From Liriodendron chinense (Eukaryota; Streptophyta; Magnoliopsida; Magnoliales; Magnoliaceae), in assembly GCA_003013855.2 (NCBI GenBank), contig ML058577.1:1116001-1180000 (forward strand): a stretch of DNA of 64,000 nt. The letters are read 5' to 3'. Within the stretch, counting starts at the first letter, position 1, and each line of letters starts with the position of its first letter. Below the pieces are notes generated by a model. It made no database searches, was not told the origin of the DNA, and saw only the letters and a list, made by a program, of their open reading frames with translations. Positions 10,990 to 22,030 of this stretch are shown here, piece by piece. The translations under genes and the position numbers were made by a program.

Positions 10990-11880
10990 ATGCGATCTGT
11001 GTCCAAATGGTTATTGTATTATGGGGTTTTCCTCGTACGAGGGTTTAACGATTGAAGTGACCCCATTTGTTGATATTGTAACCAAAAAGTTTTTACTGTA
11101 CTAGAATATATTTGTTTAGCCCTAGAGCACTGTTTACCAAATTTTCTGACCAATTTGTCCCCCTGTACATTTTTAGAGTAACACGCAAGCCAAAGCCAGT
11201 ATTGACAATCAAGGGAGTGGGGCCTGCCTCATAACCCCAAAATAATAGTAAGAGGGCCTTCCATGCAAGATTCGATCCGTTCATTTGAACCGGCCACCCT
11301 TAAAACCCTTAGCAGGACCCTATTGGATTATCACACAGGCCTTCAATGGCCCACAAAAGTACCAATAGTCTCTATTAATTCCGATGATGTTTTCTTCATT
11401 GTGGTCCACCCATGTTGAGTTTCACTCTCAATTTTTTGCTCATGTCATGAAATTAAAACCCCCATCCTCTGGATGTGGTGAATCTTCCTTCAGACTAGCA
11501 ATGGGCCACACAAAAGTCAATCAAGACACCGCATCAACTCAAAAAGAGTTTTTTTTCTTTCCTTTTCTTTTCTTCCTTCTATCTTCTTCTAAATCAGTGA
11601 TCCACAATTTAAATCAGCGATCCATAATGACTTGTAGGTTTGCAACCTAGTCACACCTCCGTGCAACCTGATCACACTGACGCCATGATGCACCTACCCA
11701 CTAGTGGGGTCAGTGTGTCTCCTTGGCATTTTGAACCTGAGACCTGCTGTTGAAACCCCTAAGTGTCTTCCAATTGGGCTCGCAGGCGAGACCATACTTC
11801 AAAGTCACTGCGGCTTGAATTTATTTCCAAAAGATCCATCAAAGGTGTTCTATCTATCTAAGGCGATGTTACAGCCTAGT
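10990..11880. other. No supported gene
   Basis: Short open frames are present without recognisable domains. About 11690-11770 read on the minus strand is weakly tRNA/SINE-like, with no tail or target duplication. I annotate nothing firmly here. Confidence 0.4.
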
Positions 11881-11884
11881 TTCT

Positions 11885-12420
11885 TTCAGTCTTGCGTCCG
11901 AATGTGGCATTCTAAAGAGCTTTTTGTTTGCAATACTCGGTGCCCAATTGGTTTGGGTGATTAGGTAGCTGGACCGTTCCATTTGAAGGGACTTCAGCTT
12001 GTCTTTGATGTGACTTGATTCATGACTTGAAACCTGTTTTGGATTCGCTCTATCTGTGATTGCAAGAAGTTTCCCTAATCTGCTTCTTTTTATGAGAGCA
12101 TGTGCTTTAGTTTCTTGGATAATCCCAACTCCTGCTTCTCAGTGCCATCACACTGTAGCAGTTTGCTGGTTCCTGTGGGAAATGGCAAGCTTAGTATTGA
12201 TTTGGGTCCTCACTCATGCCTTAGTGGTAGACTCACAAGAGTTTCAACACGAAGTCATGGGTTCGACTACCCATTGTGGTATAAAAAAGTCACCGGCGTG
12301 CTTGTGTGAGGATTTGAGTGCCTGGGTTAAAAAAAAAAAAAAAAGGATTATTGATGTTGCTTCCCGCGGGAATCTGGGCACTTTTGACTAGTTGGGGTGG
12401 ACACAGATTGCATACTGGCT
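11885..12420 (+). repeat. Dispersed duplication, copy 2, interrupted by a SINE
   Basis: It matches the order and sequence of 9430-9722 (for example 'TTTTTATGAGAGCATGTG' near 12087-12104). About 240 bp at 12105-12350, including a SINE-like unit, is absent from copy 1. Confidence 0.6.
12200..12344 (+). mobile_element. tRNA-derived SINE
   Basis: An A-box-like 'CCTTAGTGGTAGAC' lies at about 12219-12232 and a B box 'GGGTTCGACTACCC' at about 12259-12272. The unit ends in about 15 A's (12330-12344). The body shares 'GTGGTAGACTC', 'GTTTCAACACG' and 'TCGA' spacing with the minus-strand SINE at 34123-34265, so both belong to one family. A clean target duplication is not evident. Confidence 0.65.
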
Positions 12421-12439
12421 ACTGACTAGATGGTGCTTT

Positions 12440-12800
12440 GTCGGCCCCACCATGTTGTATGTGTTTTATCTGGGTCATCCATCCATTTTGCCATTTTATT
12501 TCAGGGCATGAGCCCAAAAATGAGGCAGAACCAAATCTCAAGTGGAGCACACCATAGGAAACAGTTGTGATTGAACACCAACCATTAAAAACTTCTTAGG
12601 ACAAGAAAAGCTTTTGATCAAGCTAATATTTGTGCTTTCCTCGTGATCTAATCAGTTGGATGGCAAATAAATATTACAAAAAACCCTAAGAAGCTTTTAA
12701 TAGAGGGTGTTCAATCACCATTTATTTCCTGTTGTGTGGTGCAGATAAGATTTAGATTTGCTTTATTTTTTTGGCTCATGTCCTAAAATAACGATCCAAA
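12440..12800. mobile_element. Decayed fold-back MITE
   Basis: The left arm 'GGCCCCACCATGTTGTATGTG' is followed by the family body ('AAACAGTTGTGATTGAACACC', 'ATATTTGTGCTTTCC'). The right end is truncated near 12790. Confidence 0.55.
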
Positions 12801-12852
12801 AGTGGACTCAGATTGCATACTAAACACTACTCTCACTATTGGGCAGTGCTCT

Positions 12853-13275
12853 ATGGGCCCCACCATGATGTATGTTTTTTAACCCACACCGTCCATCCAC
12901 TTTGCTGGATCATTTTAGGGATGAGCCCAAAAATGAGACAGATCCAAACCTCAGGTGTACTAGCGTAAGGAATGAACGCCCAACAATAAAAATTTCTTGG
13001 GCCCACAAAAGTTTTGGATCCGAATGATATTTGTGGTTTCCCTTCATCAGATCTATTTGACCTAATCAACAGGTTGGATGACCAAAAAACATTACAGTAG
13101 GCCCTATGAAGTTTTTAATGGCGGGCGTTCAATCACCACTGTTCTCCTCTGGCATGGGTCACGCGAGATTTGGATCTAACTCACTTTTGGGCTCATGCCC
13201 TAAAATGACCTGGGAAAAATGGATGGACAGCGTGGATATAACACCTAAATCATGTTGGGTCCACAGAGCACCGAC
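12853..13275. mobile_element. Fold-back MITE
   Basis: The left arm 'GGGCCCCACCATGATGTATG' with 'CCGTCCATCCAC' is mirrored by 'ATGGATGGACAGCGTGG ... AATCATGTTGGGTCC' at 13223-13262. Confidence 0.65.
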
Positions 13276-13440
13276 CAGTAGCCAGATCTTCCGGAAGGCC
13301 TCCGTACATGGTTTTATCAATGAATTAGAGTCTATGGTGGTGGTTGACGTTTGGAAATATGGCTTTCCTCCGTTGTACCTATGGAATTTCTGGACTCAGA
13401 TATCTTGTCATTTTGGTCCTGCATGCATCTAGAGATTCAG

Positions 13441-13461
13441 CATATATATATATATATATAT
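13441..13461. repeat. AT dinucleotide run
   Basis: An uninterrupted (TA)n run of about 20 bp. Confidence 0.8.
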
Positions 13462-13492
13462 CTGCAATCATCTTTCTTTTGGAGCCCCAAAT

Positions 13493-13593
13493 GCCCTCTT
13501 TTGGGATCATTCCCCTCTTCCTATTTTGCAGATCCGTCTATTCAGCCCTCTTTTGGGATCATTCCCCTCTTCCTATTTTGCAGATCCGTTAAT
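13493..13593 (+). repeat. 52-bp tandem duplication
   Basis: Two nearly perfect units start at 13493 and 13545 with 'GCCCTCTTTTGGGATCATTC' and run to 'GCAGATCCGT'. Confidence 0.85.
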
Positions 13594-13599
13594 TTTTTG

Positions 13600-14596
13600 C
13601 TTTTTGTTTTTAGTGTTTGGTGTGTGTTGCTATGGTTATATTGCTTCTTTTTGTTGGCTGGTAGGGCCCGGTGCCCTCTGCAACTCCTACTCACTACCAC
13701 ACATGAAAACTATGCTACTCAAAACTAAACCATCAAAATGGTGGGCCCACTTTTAATGGACGAGCAACAAAACACCTTAAAAATTTGTAACACAAAATTA
13801 AATCGTCCAAATGCCGAGCCCCGCTTTTAGATAGATAACAAAGCAACATAAAATGGTAAAGTGATATTTCAATTGTAAGATTGGTGTATGCCTGATAGAT
13901 TGTATGAGATTGGTGGATGCCATAAGAAATTGCATGAAATGTTGCCACTGGTGGTGAGAAACAAGTTCCTTGACAGCCCCACAAATGCACACGGGAAGAG
14001 AAGAGTGTAAGAACAATTCTTTCTAATACAACTTCAATTGAGAAAAATACATAGCAACGGTTAGACTGACCCCATGGGTGAGAATTGATGGATCCCACAT
14101 GTTGAAATATACAGGGACTATTACTCTGAGATCGATCACGTAGATCAATTCAAACATCATGACCATTGTCAACAACACTTTTCCTAACTCTTTAATTTGG
14201 GCATTATTTAGGGATTAAGAATCTAGGATATATAGAACCATGTGGTTGTAACAAGTCCACAAGGCAAAATTAGGCGAATCGTTAGATAGTTGTGGGTAGG
14301 AGCTATCAACAAAGCATAATTTATTTTTCACGTTAAGGAGAATGATCATGGCATGACTTAAAGCAACATAATTATCTCCTGTAAGCAGTCAAGAAACAAG
14401 TATGATTCTGGGCTAGTCAGAATGATGAAGATAAAGAGGGTTTGAAGAACCGAGAATGGAAGTATTGAGACCTATGTTGGGCGTATTAGATTCAACCATG
14501 ATAACTCAACCACAAACTTAATGGTCAGTAAATTATAACACCTCAAAATGTGGTAGAGCACTGCTTAAAAAAAGGTGTGCGGGAGTCGTGTTGGAA
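13600..14596. other. No supported gene
   Basis: AT-rich sequence; I see no recognisable domain or repeat boundary. Confidence 0.4.
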
Positions 14597-14601
14597 ACAA
14601 T

Positions 14602-14960
14602 TGTTGCGTCACAACCAAAACGCAGGTTAACCCATTAGGTGGAGTGACCCCAGAATATATGAAGCTCCTTTTATCGTCTAACCTAGCCGATGTGGGACAA
14701 ACCCAAAAACCCCTCTCCCATAGCGGATCTGGACCTTGGGGTTCTTGGAACTTGATCTTAGCATACCCCCATCACTTGTGGGACCTGGGCCTGGGCATGG
14801 CGGATATGGGGCTCTCTGAACTTGATCTTGTTAGACAGATAACTCAGCTCTAATACTAGTTGTGTCACACCCAAAAAGCTAACCTATTAGGTGGAGTGAC
14901 CTCAAGATATATGAAGGTCCTTTCATCGTCCAAGCTAGCCAATGTGGGGCAAACCCAACA
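14602..14960 (-). mobile_element. TRIM element A
   Basis: Two direct repeats of about 100 bp (14602-14708 and 14861-14960) flank a short non-coding interior. The flanking duplication is ACAAT (14597-14601 and 14961-14965). On the minus strand the LTR begins TGTTGGGTTTG and contains the TRIM-like 'CCCACATTGGC'. The sequence just inside the right LTR (about 14842-14860), read on the minus strand, is 'TAGTATTAGAGCTGAG', a decayed initiator-Met primer site. This sets the element orientation. There is no coding capacity. Confidence 0.75.
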
Positions 14961-14965
14961 ACAAT

Positions 14966-17220
14966 AGATATGGAGTAAAGAGAAACTATCATAATTCACG
15001 ATTGTTGATGGATGAATGGGTCGAGCAAGAGTTATAATGGGGTTTGGCGCTACTAGATTTGGGGCCTTTTAGTGCCACTATAATGGAGCTTCATGTCACT
15101 GTTGTTGACCGGAGATGCGGTATGAGCTGACCATCGTTGTCATTGTCGGTGGTTGGAGACACAACAATGGAAAAGAAAATGGGGTGGAGATCGCTGCCCA
15201 ACAGTTGTGTTGGAATTGGATCTAACACTGGTGCAAAAACGTCACTGATGGCAGCCAAAATCCACTGGAGATGCTACTCGCGAAGGTTTTGCTTTGAGGG
15301 CCATTGGAGATGGAGGAAATGGAATCGAATAGGGCTACCAGCAAAGGAAGGGGGCGGGACATCCTGGTTAAGACAAATGGCAATGGAAATCATCGTGTGT
15401 TAGGGTTGGATTTTCAGGCAAAAGCAGACTGTCAAAGATGGTCGAGGTCACTGCTAATGGCCGAAGATGAAGATGGTGGGGTTCCTGCATGACGCAGGGG
15501 AGGGCATGATGAGGAAGATCATCGTCTACCTCAGTTGTGCAAAACCTTAAATCCACAAGGTTATTCTTGAATCCACAAGAAAGAAAAGGAAATTTAAAAT
15601 TTTTATTAATCAATAATAATCTTCAGATCTCCAATTACAACACCTATAAAGAAAGCAAACCTTAATTAGGAGTCCTAATGAAACTAAACTAAAACTTACT
15701 CGAAATAGTAAAATTTATTAAAAATAAAAAGTCCTATTTTAATTTTATTGGATGATTCCTGGCATGATAAAAAACAAATCTTAAGTATACATAACACACT
15801 AAATCTCTTTAGCTAAAGAGATATGTCCAACCTAAAACTTACTAAAAATAGTAAATTTTTTGTAAAACCGTGATTTTGAATAGGAAAGAATCATTTTCTC
15901 ACAAAATGGAGCGACCCAATCCGCATATGAGGATTGGTTGGTCCTGGATGGCTTGTTCCAATCAAAATTCATAGGTCGTGCATCCCTTAACGATAGTTAG
16001 ATCAAAAGTTATGTTTGATTTACGGTTTGCACTTTGATTGGTAATTTCTCCATATTCAAAATGAATTTCTTCGATCCAGACACATTTGGGGGCCCAGTTA
16101 CATCATATCCTATATAAGATTGTGCCTGAATTTGATGGACTACGTCCGCTTCTATTCAAGCATCTTTTCCATCCATCTGTGCCCAGAATAGGTCTGCAGC
16201 TAGCTTTACATCACTGCACTTGCCGAAGATGTGAAGCAGCGAGATGATGATAACATATTTGGGTTGTGGATCGATTGAGATGTTTATGCAGTGTAATAGC
16301 GAAGAAATGATGGGTTTGGGTGGGCGAAATCGCCTATGGTGACAAGAAGGGAAGTGAAAAAACCGCCGGATTCCGACGAAATGACGAATAAATCAGATGT
16401 TTGTGTGATATTGCTTTGACACCATGAAAAATGAAGAAATTCCCCTTCATAATTTCATGGAAAGGAGTTCTTAAAATTGTTAATTATAAGTCTTAGAATC
16501 TAATTAAAAATTAAATTACAGATTTTACATGTGTGCAATCTAATAGCTACAAAAATATTACAGTGGGCATGGGTAAGTTTTAATGGTAGGGTGTTCAGTC
16601 GCCACTATTTCCTATAAGTATGGATCTTCTTCATTTTTGGGCTCATGCCCTAAAATCATCCGGCAAAACGGATGGACAGCATGACTTGAATTTCCCAATG
16701 ATCTGGTCCACTACGACCAGTGGGCCTCCTTTAATCTGTGGCTCATAATCCATGTGGGGCCCAGTTGGAGTCTTATCTACATATAAAAATGCCCTAACAA
16801 ACACGCAAAAAGGAAAATGAAGTGCGGTGGGTTGGGATCACGTTGTCTGACACTGTGACCCATTAATGTGAGAAACCGATAACATGCCGCTCTCTTTAAA
16901 CGCCTCTGGTAATTCGGTTACTCCAACGGGTGGGTGCGTTGAGAATTAAATGGAATTTATCCTCCCTTCTTCGCGCTTGTATTCGATTTGATACCGTTGG
17001 GCCCATCGATAGGGACGAGCATCAACCACATATATCCATCCAGTCTGGTGGGCCCCATCGACGATTGCCTAAACCCTCACCAATTGGATGATCCACACCG
17101 ACCAGTTCCCGGCCTTCGGGTTAATCAACGGTGGAGAAATCGTTAACCGTATACAGCCTGTGAGAAAGGTACTTGTGGTCGGTTACCATATTTACCGCTG
17201 ACATGTCGCTTGCGCACATT
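14966..17220. other. No supported gene; one partial fold-back arm
   Basis: About 16560-16690 has the right arm of the fold-back family ('GGGCTCATGCCCTAAAAT', 'GGATGGACAGCATG'). About 15100-15500 is GC-richer with short open frames, but I recognise nothing in it. Confidence 0.45.
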
Positions 17221-17227
17221 AGGATTG

Positions 17228-17527
17228 TTACTGCAATAGCCCTGAGGTGTGTTATTTTTATTAAAAGTCCAATTTCTCGTTTGGTTCATCTTTTTAGTCT
17301 TTTGATGAGAAGTTGAAATTTTTGTCGAAGTTGCCCCTCCGATCGATCCCCCCTGTGCATTATGGATCCCCTCTGGGACACGTTGGAACCCCCCGGAGCA
17401 TATGATGGTTAGAGGGCATTTTCATCTGTGAAATTTTCAATTTCTTGTCAAAACGCCAAAAAGGAAGAGCCGGGCGAGAAATTAGACTTTCAGTAAAAAA
17501 TAGTCACACCCGAGGCTATTGCAGTAA
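17228..17527. mobile_element. Fold-back MITE, TTACTGCAATAGCC family
   Basis: The left end TTACTGCAATAGCCCTGAGG is mirrored by the right end 'CCCGAGGCTATTGCAGTAA'. Pairing continues inward through 'AATTTCTCG' and 'AAGTTGAAATTTTTG' for most of each 140-bp arm. This is a different family from the GGGCCCCACCATG fold-backs. I find no clean target duplication. Confidence 0.75.
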
Positions 17528-17570
17528 AAATCGCGCACACATCCAGGGAAGAAAATTAGTTGTTACCTGT

Positions 17571-18030
17571 GTAACACCGTATTGGGCGTTTCCCTGACCG
17601 TAGGGCACACCTTGATGTATTTATTGTATATCCACACCGTCCATACGTTTTTCTAGAGCATTTTAGTGCATAGTCCCGTAAATTGAGAAGACCCAAATCA
17701 CAAGTAAACCACACCACAAGAAAACGTTTTCATTAAACACCCACCTTTAAAACATCCTAAGGTCCTATCATAATTTTTAATTTCCATCCAATCTGTTGAT
17801 AAGGTCAAACAGATTTGGATGAAGGAAAAACATAAATATCAGCTTGATCTATAAATTTTGTAGTCCCAAGAAGTTTTTAATGGTTGATATTAAGTCCTTA
17901 AAGTGTGGTAGTCTCCAGACTTGTATCTAATTCATATTTTGGAACGGACGTAAAAACTGATGGACGGCGTGGATATAAAATACATACATCAAGGTGGTCG
18001 CCACGTTCAGGGAAACTTTTCACCCAGGTA
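17571..18030. mobile_element. Fold-back MITE, older, target of the Mutator MITE
   Basis: The left 'GTTACCTG...TTTCCCTGA' pairs with the right 'TTCAGGGAAA...CCAGGTAAC'. Inside, 'CACCTTGATGTATTTATTG' and 'CCACACCGTCCATACG' mirror 'GGACGGCGTGG' and 'ACATACATCAAGGTGG'. Its right edge is the duplicated target of the element at 18036. Confidence 0.65.
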
Positions 18031-18035
18031 ACACC
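18027..18035. repeat. 9-bp target duplication GGTAACACC (left)
   Basis: Perfect partner of 18592-18600. Confidence 0.85.
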
Positions 18036-18591
18036 GGACGCGGATTAGCTACTGACAGGTTGAGTAGCTATCTCGCTACTGAAGTGACGTCACCAACTTC
18101 TATGGGACCACCGTGATGTATGTATTATATCCATACCGTCCATTCATTTGGAGAGATCATTTTATGGCTTGATCTAAGGAATGAGGCAGATCCAAATCTC
18201 AAGTGCACCCCTACCAAATAAAACAGTGGGGACAGTGACGTGACCGTTGAAACATTCCTATGGCCCACCATGATGTTTAGTTGAGATCCAACCTGTTCAT
18301 AAGTTCACACAGACATGGAAGAAGGTAAAACACAAATATCAGCTTGATCAAAAACTTTTGTGGCCTCGAGAAGTTTTTAATGGTAGGAGATCAATCTACA
18401 TTGTTTTCTTTTGTGGGGTCCACTTAGAATATGGATTTGTCTTATTCTTTAGCCCATGCCTTAAAACGATCTCTTCAAATGTATGGACGGTGTGGATATA
18501 ACACATACATCACGGTGGGGCCCACAGAAGTTGGTGACGTCACTTCAGTAGCGAGATGGCTACTCAACCTGTCAGTAGCTAATCTGCGTCC
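18036..18591. mobile_element. Mutator-type fold-back MITE with 9-bp duplication
   Basis: The ends read GGACGCGGATTAGCTACTG and its near-perfect inverse CAGTAGCTAATCTGCGTCC. The 9-bp GGTAACACC flanks both sides (18027-18035 and 18592-18600), the Mutator duplication length. The arms remain complementary over most of the 556 bp, passing through the 'CCACCGTGATGTATGT' and 'CCGTCCAT' motifs of the window-wide family. There is no transposase. Confidence 0.85.
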
Positions 18592-18600
18592 GGTAACACC
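18592..18600. repeat. 9-bp target duplication GGTAACACC (right)
   Basis: Perfect partner of 18027-18035. Confidence 0.85.
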
Positions 18601-19908
18601 TACTCCGCTACCCGACAAATGCATCATAAAACCAGTAGGCCCCACCATGAAGGTCAACCTACTCGACAACCAAAGCTTATCCTCTCGCTAGGTAGGCCAC
18701 ACCATATGCTGAGTCAGACTGCCCGTTGTCCCTTGATTCAAAGGTGTGGTCCACCTTATAAGCCGACAGGCTTGATTTTTTTGCCAGGTGGTCTTGATGG
18801 TGGGCTTACCGTTTTTAACGGTACAGATGTCTTGCACATGTGGCATGTTGGCAGCAAAGATTGTATGGCACCACAAGTTAGGTGCTATTGCCAGCGTGTG
18901 CAATGGTCTAAGTATAAAAGGGTGGTAGATCATCCACCCTGGGACCCCAACACAGGTATGGTACAACTACCTCTGTCCTAACACAATAGATCCATCTTCC
19001 ACCACGTGGCCAGTGAAATGGTGAAATGGGTCTCAAGCAATATCTTGGGTGGGCCATGATTCCAGACCCACACAATTAGAACAATCCTAGCCATCTATTC
19101 TATCTGGTTGATTATTTTTTCCTTTTAATGGGCGGGTGGGATTGTATATTTTTACTGAATCTTTAATGGCCTTTCCTTCTTAGGATCCACGAGCCGTATT
19201 TTGACTGAATTTTTAATGGTCCATCTTTCTAGAAGCCATCAGGCGTATGTTGACTGAATTTTTAATGGTCCATCTTTAGTAAGGTCCACTAGGCTTACGA
19301 TCCCAATTGAACATTTACACCAAGACGGGGGAAAGACACCATCACATCATGACAAAAAGGTTCACATCTTTCCCAAAAGGGCTCCACATTTGGCTTAGAA
19401 TTTTCTAATTATAGGAGCTCGTGTAACAAAAAGTTTTGTGAGCCCACCATGGTTTTTTGTGACATTCACTTGGTTTATTGGTTAGGCTGGCTCATATTAA
19501 GATGTGAGCCTGAAAACCTGGTGGTTTCAAAAAAGTTTTAAGTAGGCCATACCACCCGAAATTGTGAGGATGTGGATGCTACCATTGAAAGCTTCTTGGG
19601 ACACGCGGAAGTTTTGGACGGGATAATATTTGTGTTTTTTGTTCATCAAGAGTGATTGCTATTAAAATAAATACGACAAAATTAATTCAAAAAAGTCAAA
19701 TTGAAAATTTTAGACCTAACACCTATTTAATGTAGATATAAAAGGAAAGTCTTCTAGATATTTAGTTTGTTCCCCTTGATTTACTTAACTAGCATAATAG
19801 GCCTTGACATGCTACCTACAAGATGCATATTTAACACGGTTATCTCCATTGTTATGCAATTCGGGCGCATGACTACATGTGTAACGAATGGTCCGAAGTC
19901 AATCATGT
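18601..19908. other. No supported gene
   Basis: The region has short open frames without domains. Two or three degenerate direct copies of 'GACTGAATTTTTAATGG(T)CC' lie near 19155-19270. Confidence 0.4.
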
Positions 19909-20295
19909 TGTGTCACACCCAAAAGTTAACCCATTAAGTGGAGAGACCCCAGGATATATGAAGCTCCTTTCATCAACTAACCTGGCCGATGTGGGACAAA
20001 CCCAACAACCCCTTCTCCCACAGTGGATTTGGGCCCTGGGGTTCTTGGAACTTTGATCTTGGCTTCCCCCCCCCCCCCCCCCCCTGCTTGTGGGACTTGG
20101 GTCTGGGCATGGTGTATATGGGGCTCTCAGAACTTAATATCGGCTTTCCCCTCTTGCCATGGGCCTTAGACAGATAATCCAGCTCTGATAGCAGTTATGT
20201 CACACCCAAAAGGTTAACCCATTAGGAAGAGAGACCCCAAGATATATGAAACTCATTTCATTGTCCAACCTAGCTGATGTGAGACAAACCTAACA
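19909..20295 (-). mobile_element. TRIM element B
   Basis: It belongs to the same family as 14602-14960. LTR copies lie at about 19909-20007 and 20196-20295. Just inside the right LTR, read on the minus strand, is 'TGCTATCAGAGCTGG', close to the initiator-Met primer site TGGTATCAGAGC. The interior has a run of about 18 C's near 20067-20084. I see no clean 5-bp duplication, so one edge may be altered. Confidence 0.75.
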
Positions 20296-21654
20296 GATCA
20301 AACATGTGTGATTAAGAATAGTGTCGAGCGTGTCAGAGTCCTATTCAACTCAAATTAATTGAATGCTTATAACCCTAAGTGTCAAACTAGTCGGATTAGG
20401 ATCTGACCTATGAAGGTTGATTTGACTATTCAACTACCAATTGTTATAGTGATTAGCGATCAAGCAATTTTAAAAGGAAATGATTTATCCTTTAAAATTG
20501 TATTTTTTCGCGTTGAGCTAAAGACTTTTCTTTTAATGATAATAGTATGTTAGGTTTTTTAGTAAATTAATATTAGATGGACAAGATTAAAGATAAGGTT
20601 GATCATCGATTTTACTAATTGAAATATGGGGAAAGAATAATCAACAAAAGAAAAAATAAACTAAGCAGAGAAAATAAATACCTTTGGCTACTCATGCGGA
20701 AAAAATGGTTGTGGAAAAAGATATCAAATAGTCATGGTGTAAAGTCAATAGGATGTGATTGGTGATTTGTTAAGTAAGGACTCAGTGATCGAGGATTCAA
20801 TGATGTAAGTCATGGATGTTTAACCTATTCTTAAGGCATGCTGTAGCGATGACACTAAACAGCAATTGATCTAAATTAAACTAAGGGCTTCGAACTTACT
20901 GCAGCATAGTCAAACAAAAGTAAAGTATTTAAGATAAAAAGTTAAAAACTAAGGATAAGTAGTGTTGTGCTATATAGAGATTAATTGTGTTTGACGAGGG
21001 CTTGAAAATCTTATTTGAGTATTATTTTTATAGCTTTCTAAGGGTGATGGTCATGCGTAAGTTTTTGTAATATGAGAGATTTAAATAATTGGCTGTGTAA
21101 ATCTGCTTGATTCTCCACATAAACCTACTCTATTATATTAAGTCATGTGTATAGAAAATCACGTACTCCTCTTGTTATTGTAATTATGAACAAGAAGGTT
21201 TATTGGAGTCTCCTCATTAGAACTCTCACATCGGAAGCATTGTTGAAATCCTCGTCTGTCATTGGGTTTTTACATCTACAAATAGTTATTTTTTATAGGA
21301 AAAGTATTTAATGCTTAAAAGAGATTTGCTTTAATGGAATTCGCTTAATAAAAAATTACTTTTGATGTAACTCTAGTATTTAATGACCTCACATGTGTGT
21401 ATCTCTTATTCCTCTTTTTGAAATTCATTTACACCACACATCCATGTCACGTGTCATCTTTTAAACTATTTAATATGCTCATGATCAACCAAGTGTAAAC
21501 AATCTTCACCCAGCACCCAATACTAAGAGTATTTTTGTATTCCCAAAATAAGAGGAGATAAAATAATTCATTGTTGTTGTTATTGTTATTTTTTTTAAGA
21601 ACTATTGATGTTTGCTATGGGGTGCGGTTTGGGTGGATTCCAAGATCCATCGAG
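20296..21654. other. No supported gene
   Basis: AT-rich sequence without recognisable frames or repeat borders. Confidence 0.4.
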
Positions 21655-22030
21655 GTCGGTGGATCCTCAAGTGTGGGGCCACTATGATGTATGTGACTTA
21701 CATATACATTGTCCATGCATTTTGAAAGCTCATTTTAGGACAATATCTCAAAAATGAAGCAGATCCAAATCTTAAGTGGACCATACCACATGAAACGGTA
21801 GTGATTGAATCACCACCATTAAAATATTCATGGGGGCCATTAGAATGTTTATTTTCCATCCAACTTGTTGACAAGGTCACAAAGACCTGGATGAAGAGAC
21901 CACACAAATTAATATCAGCTTGATACGAAACTTTTTTGGCCTAGGAGAAGTTTTTAATGGTTGAATACCACTGTTTACTTTATTATGGCCCTCTTGAAAT
22001 TTGGATCTACTTCATTTTTTGGATTTTAAT
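21655..22030. mobile_element. Decayed fold-back family copy
   Basis: 'GTGGGGCCACTATGATGTATG', 'AAAAATGAAGCAGATCCAAA', 'AATATCAGCTTGAT' and 'AGTTTTTAATGG' follow the family order. The right terminus is eroded. Confidence 0.55.
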
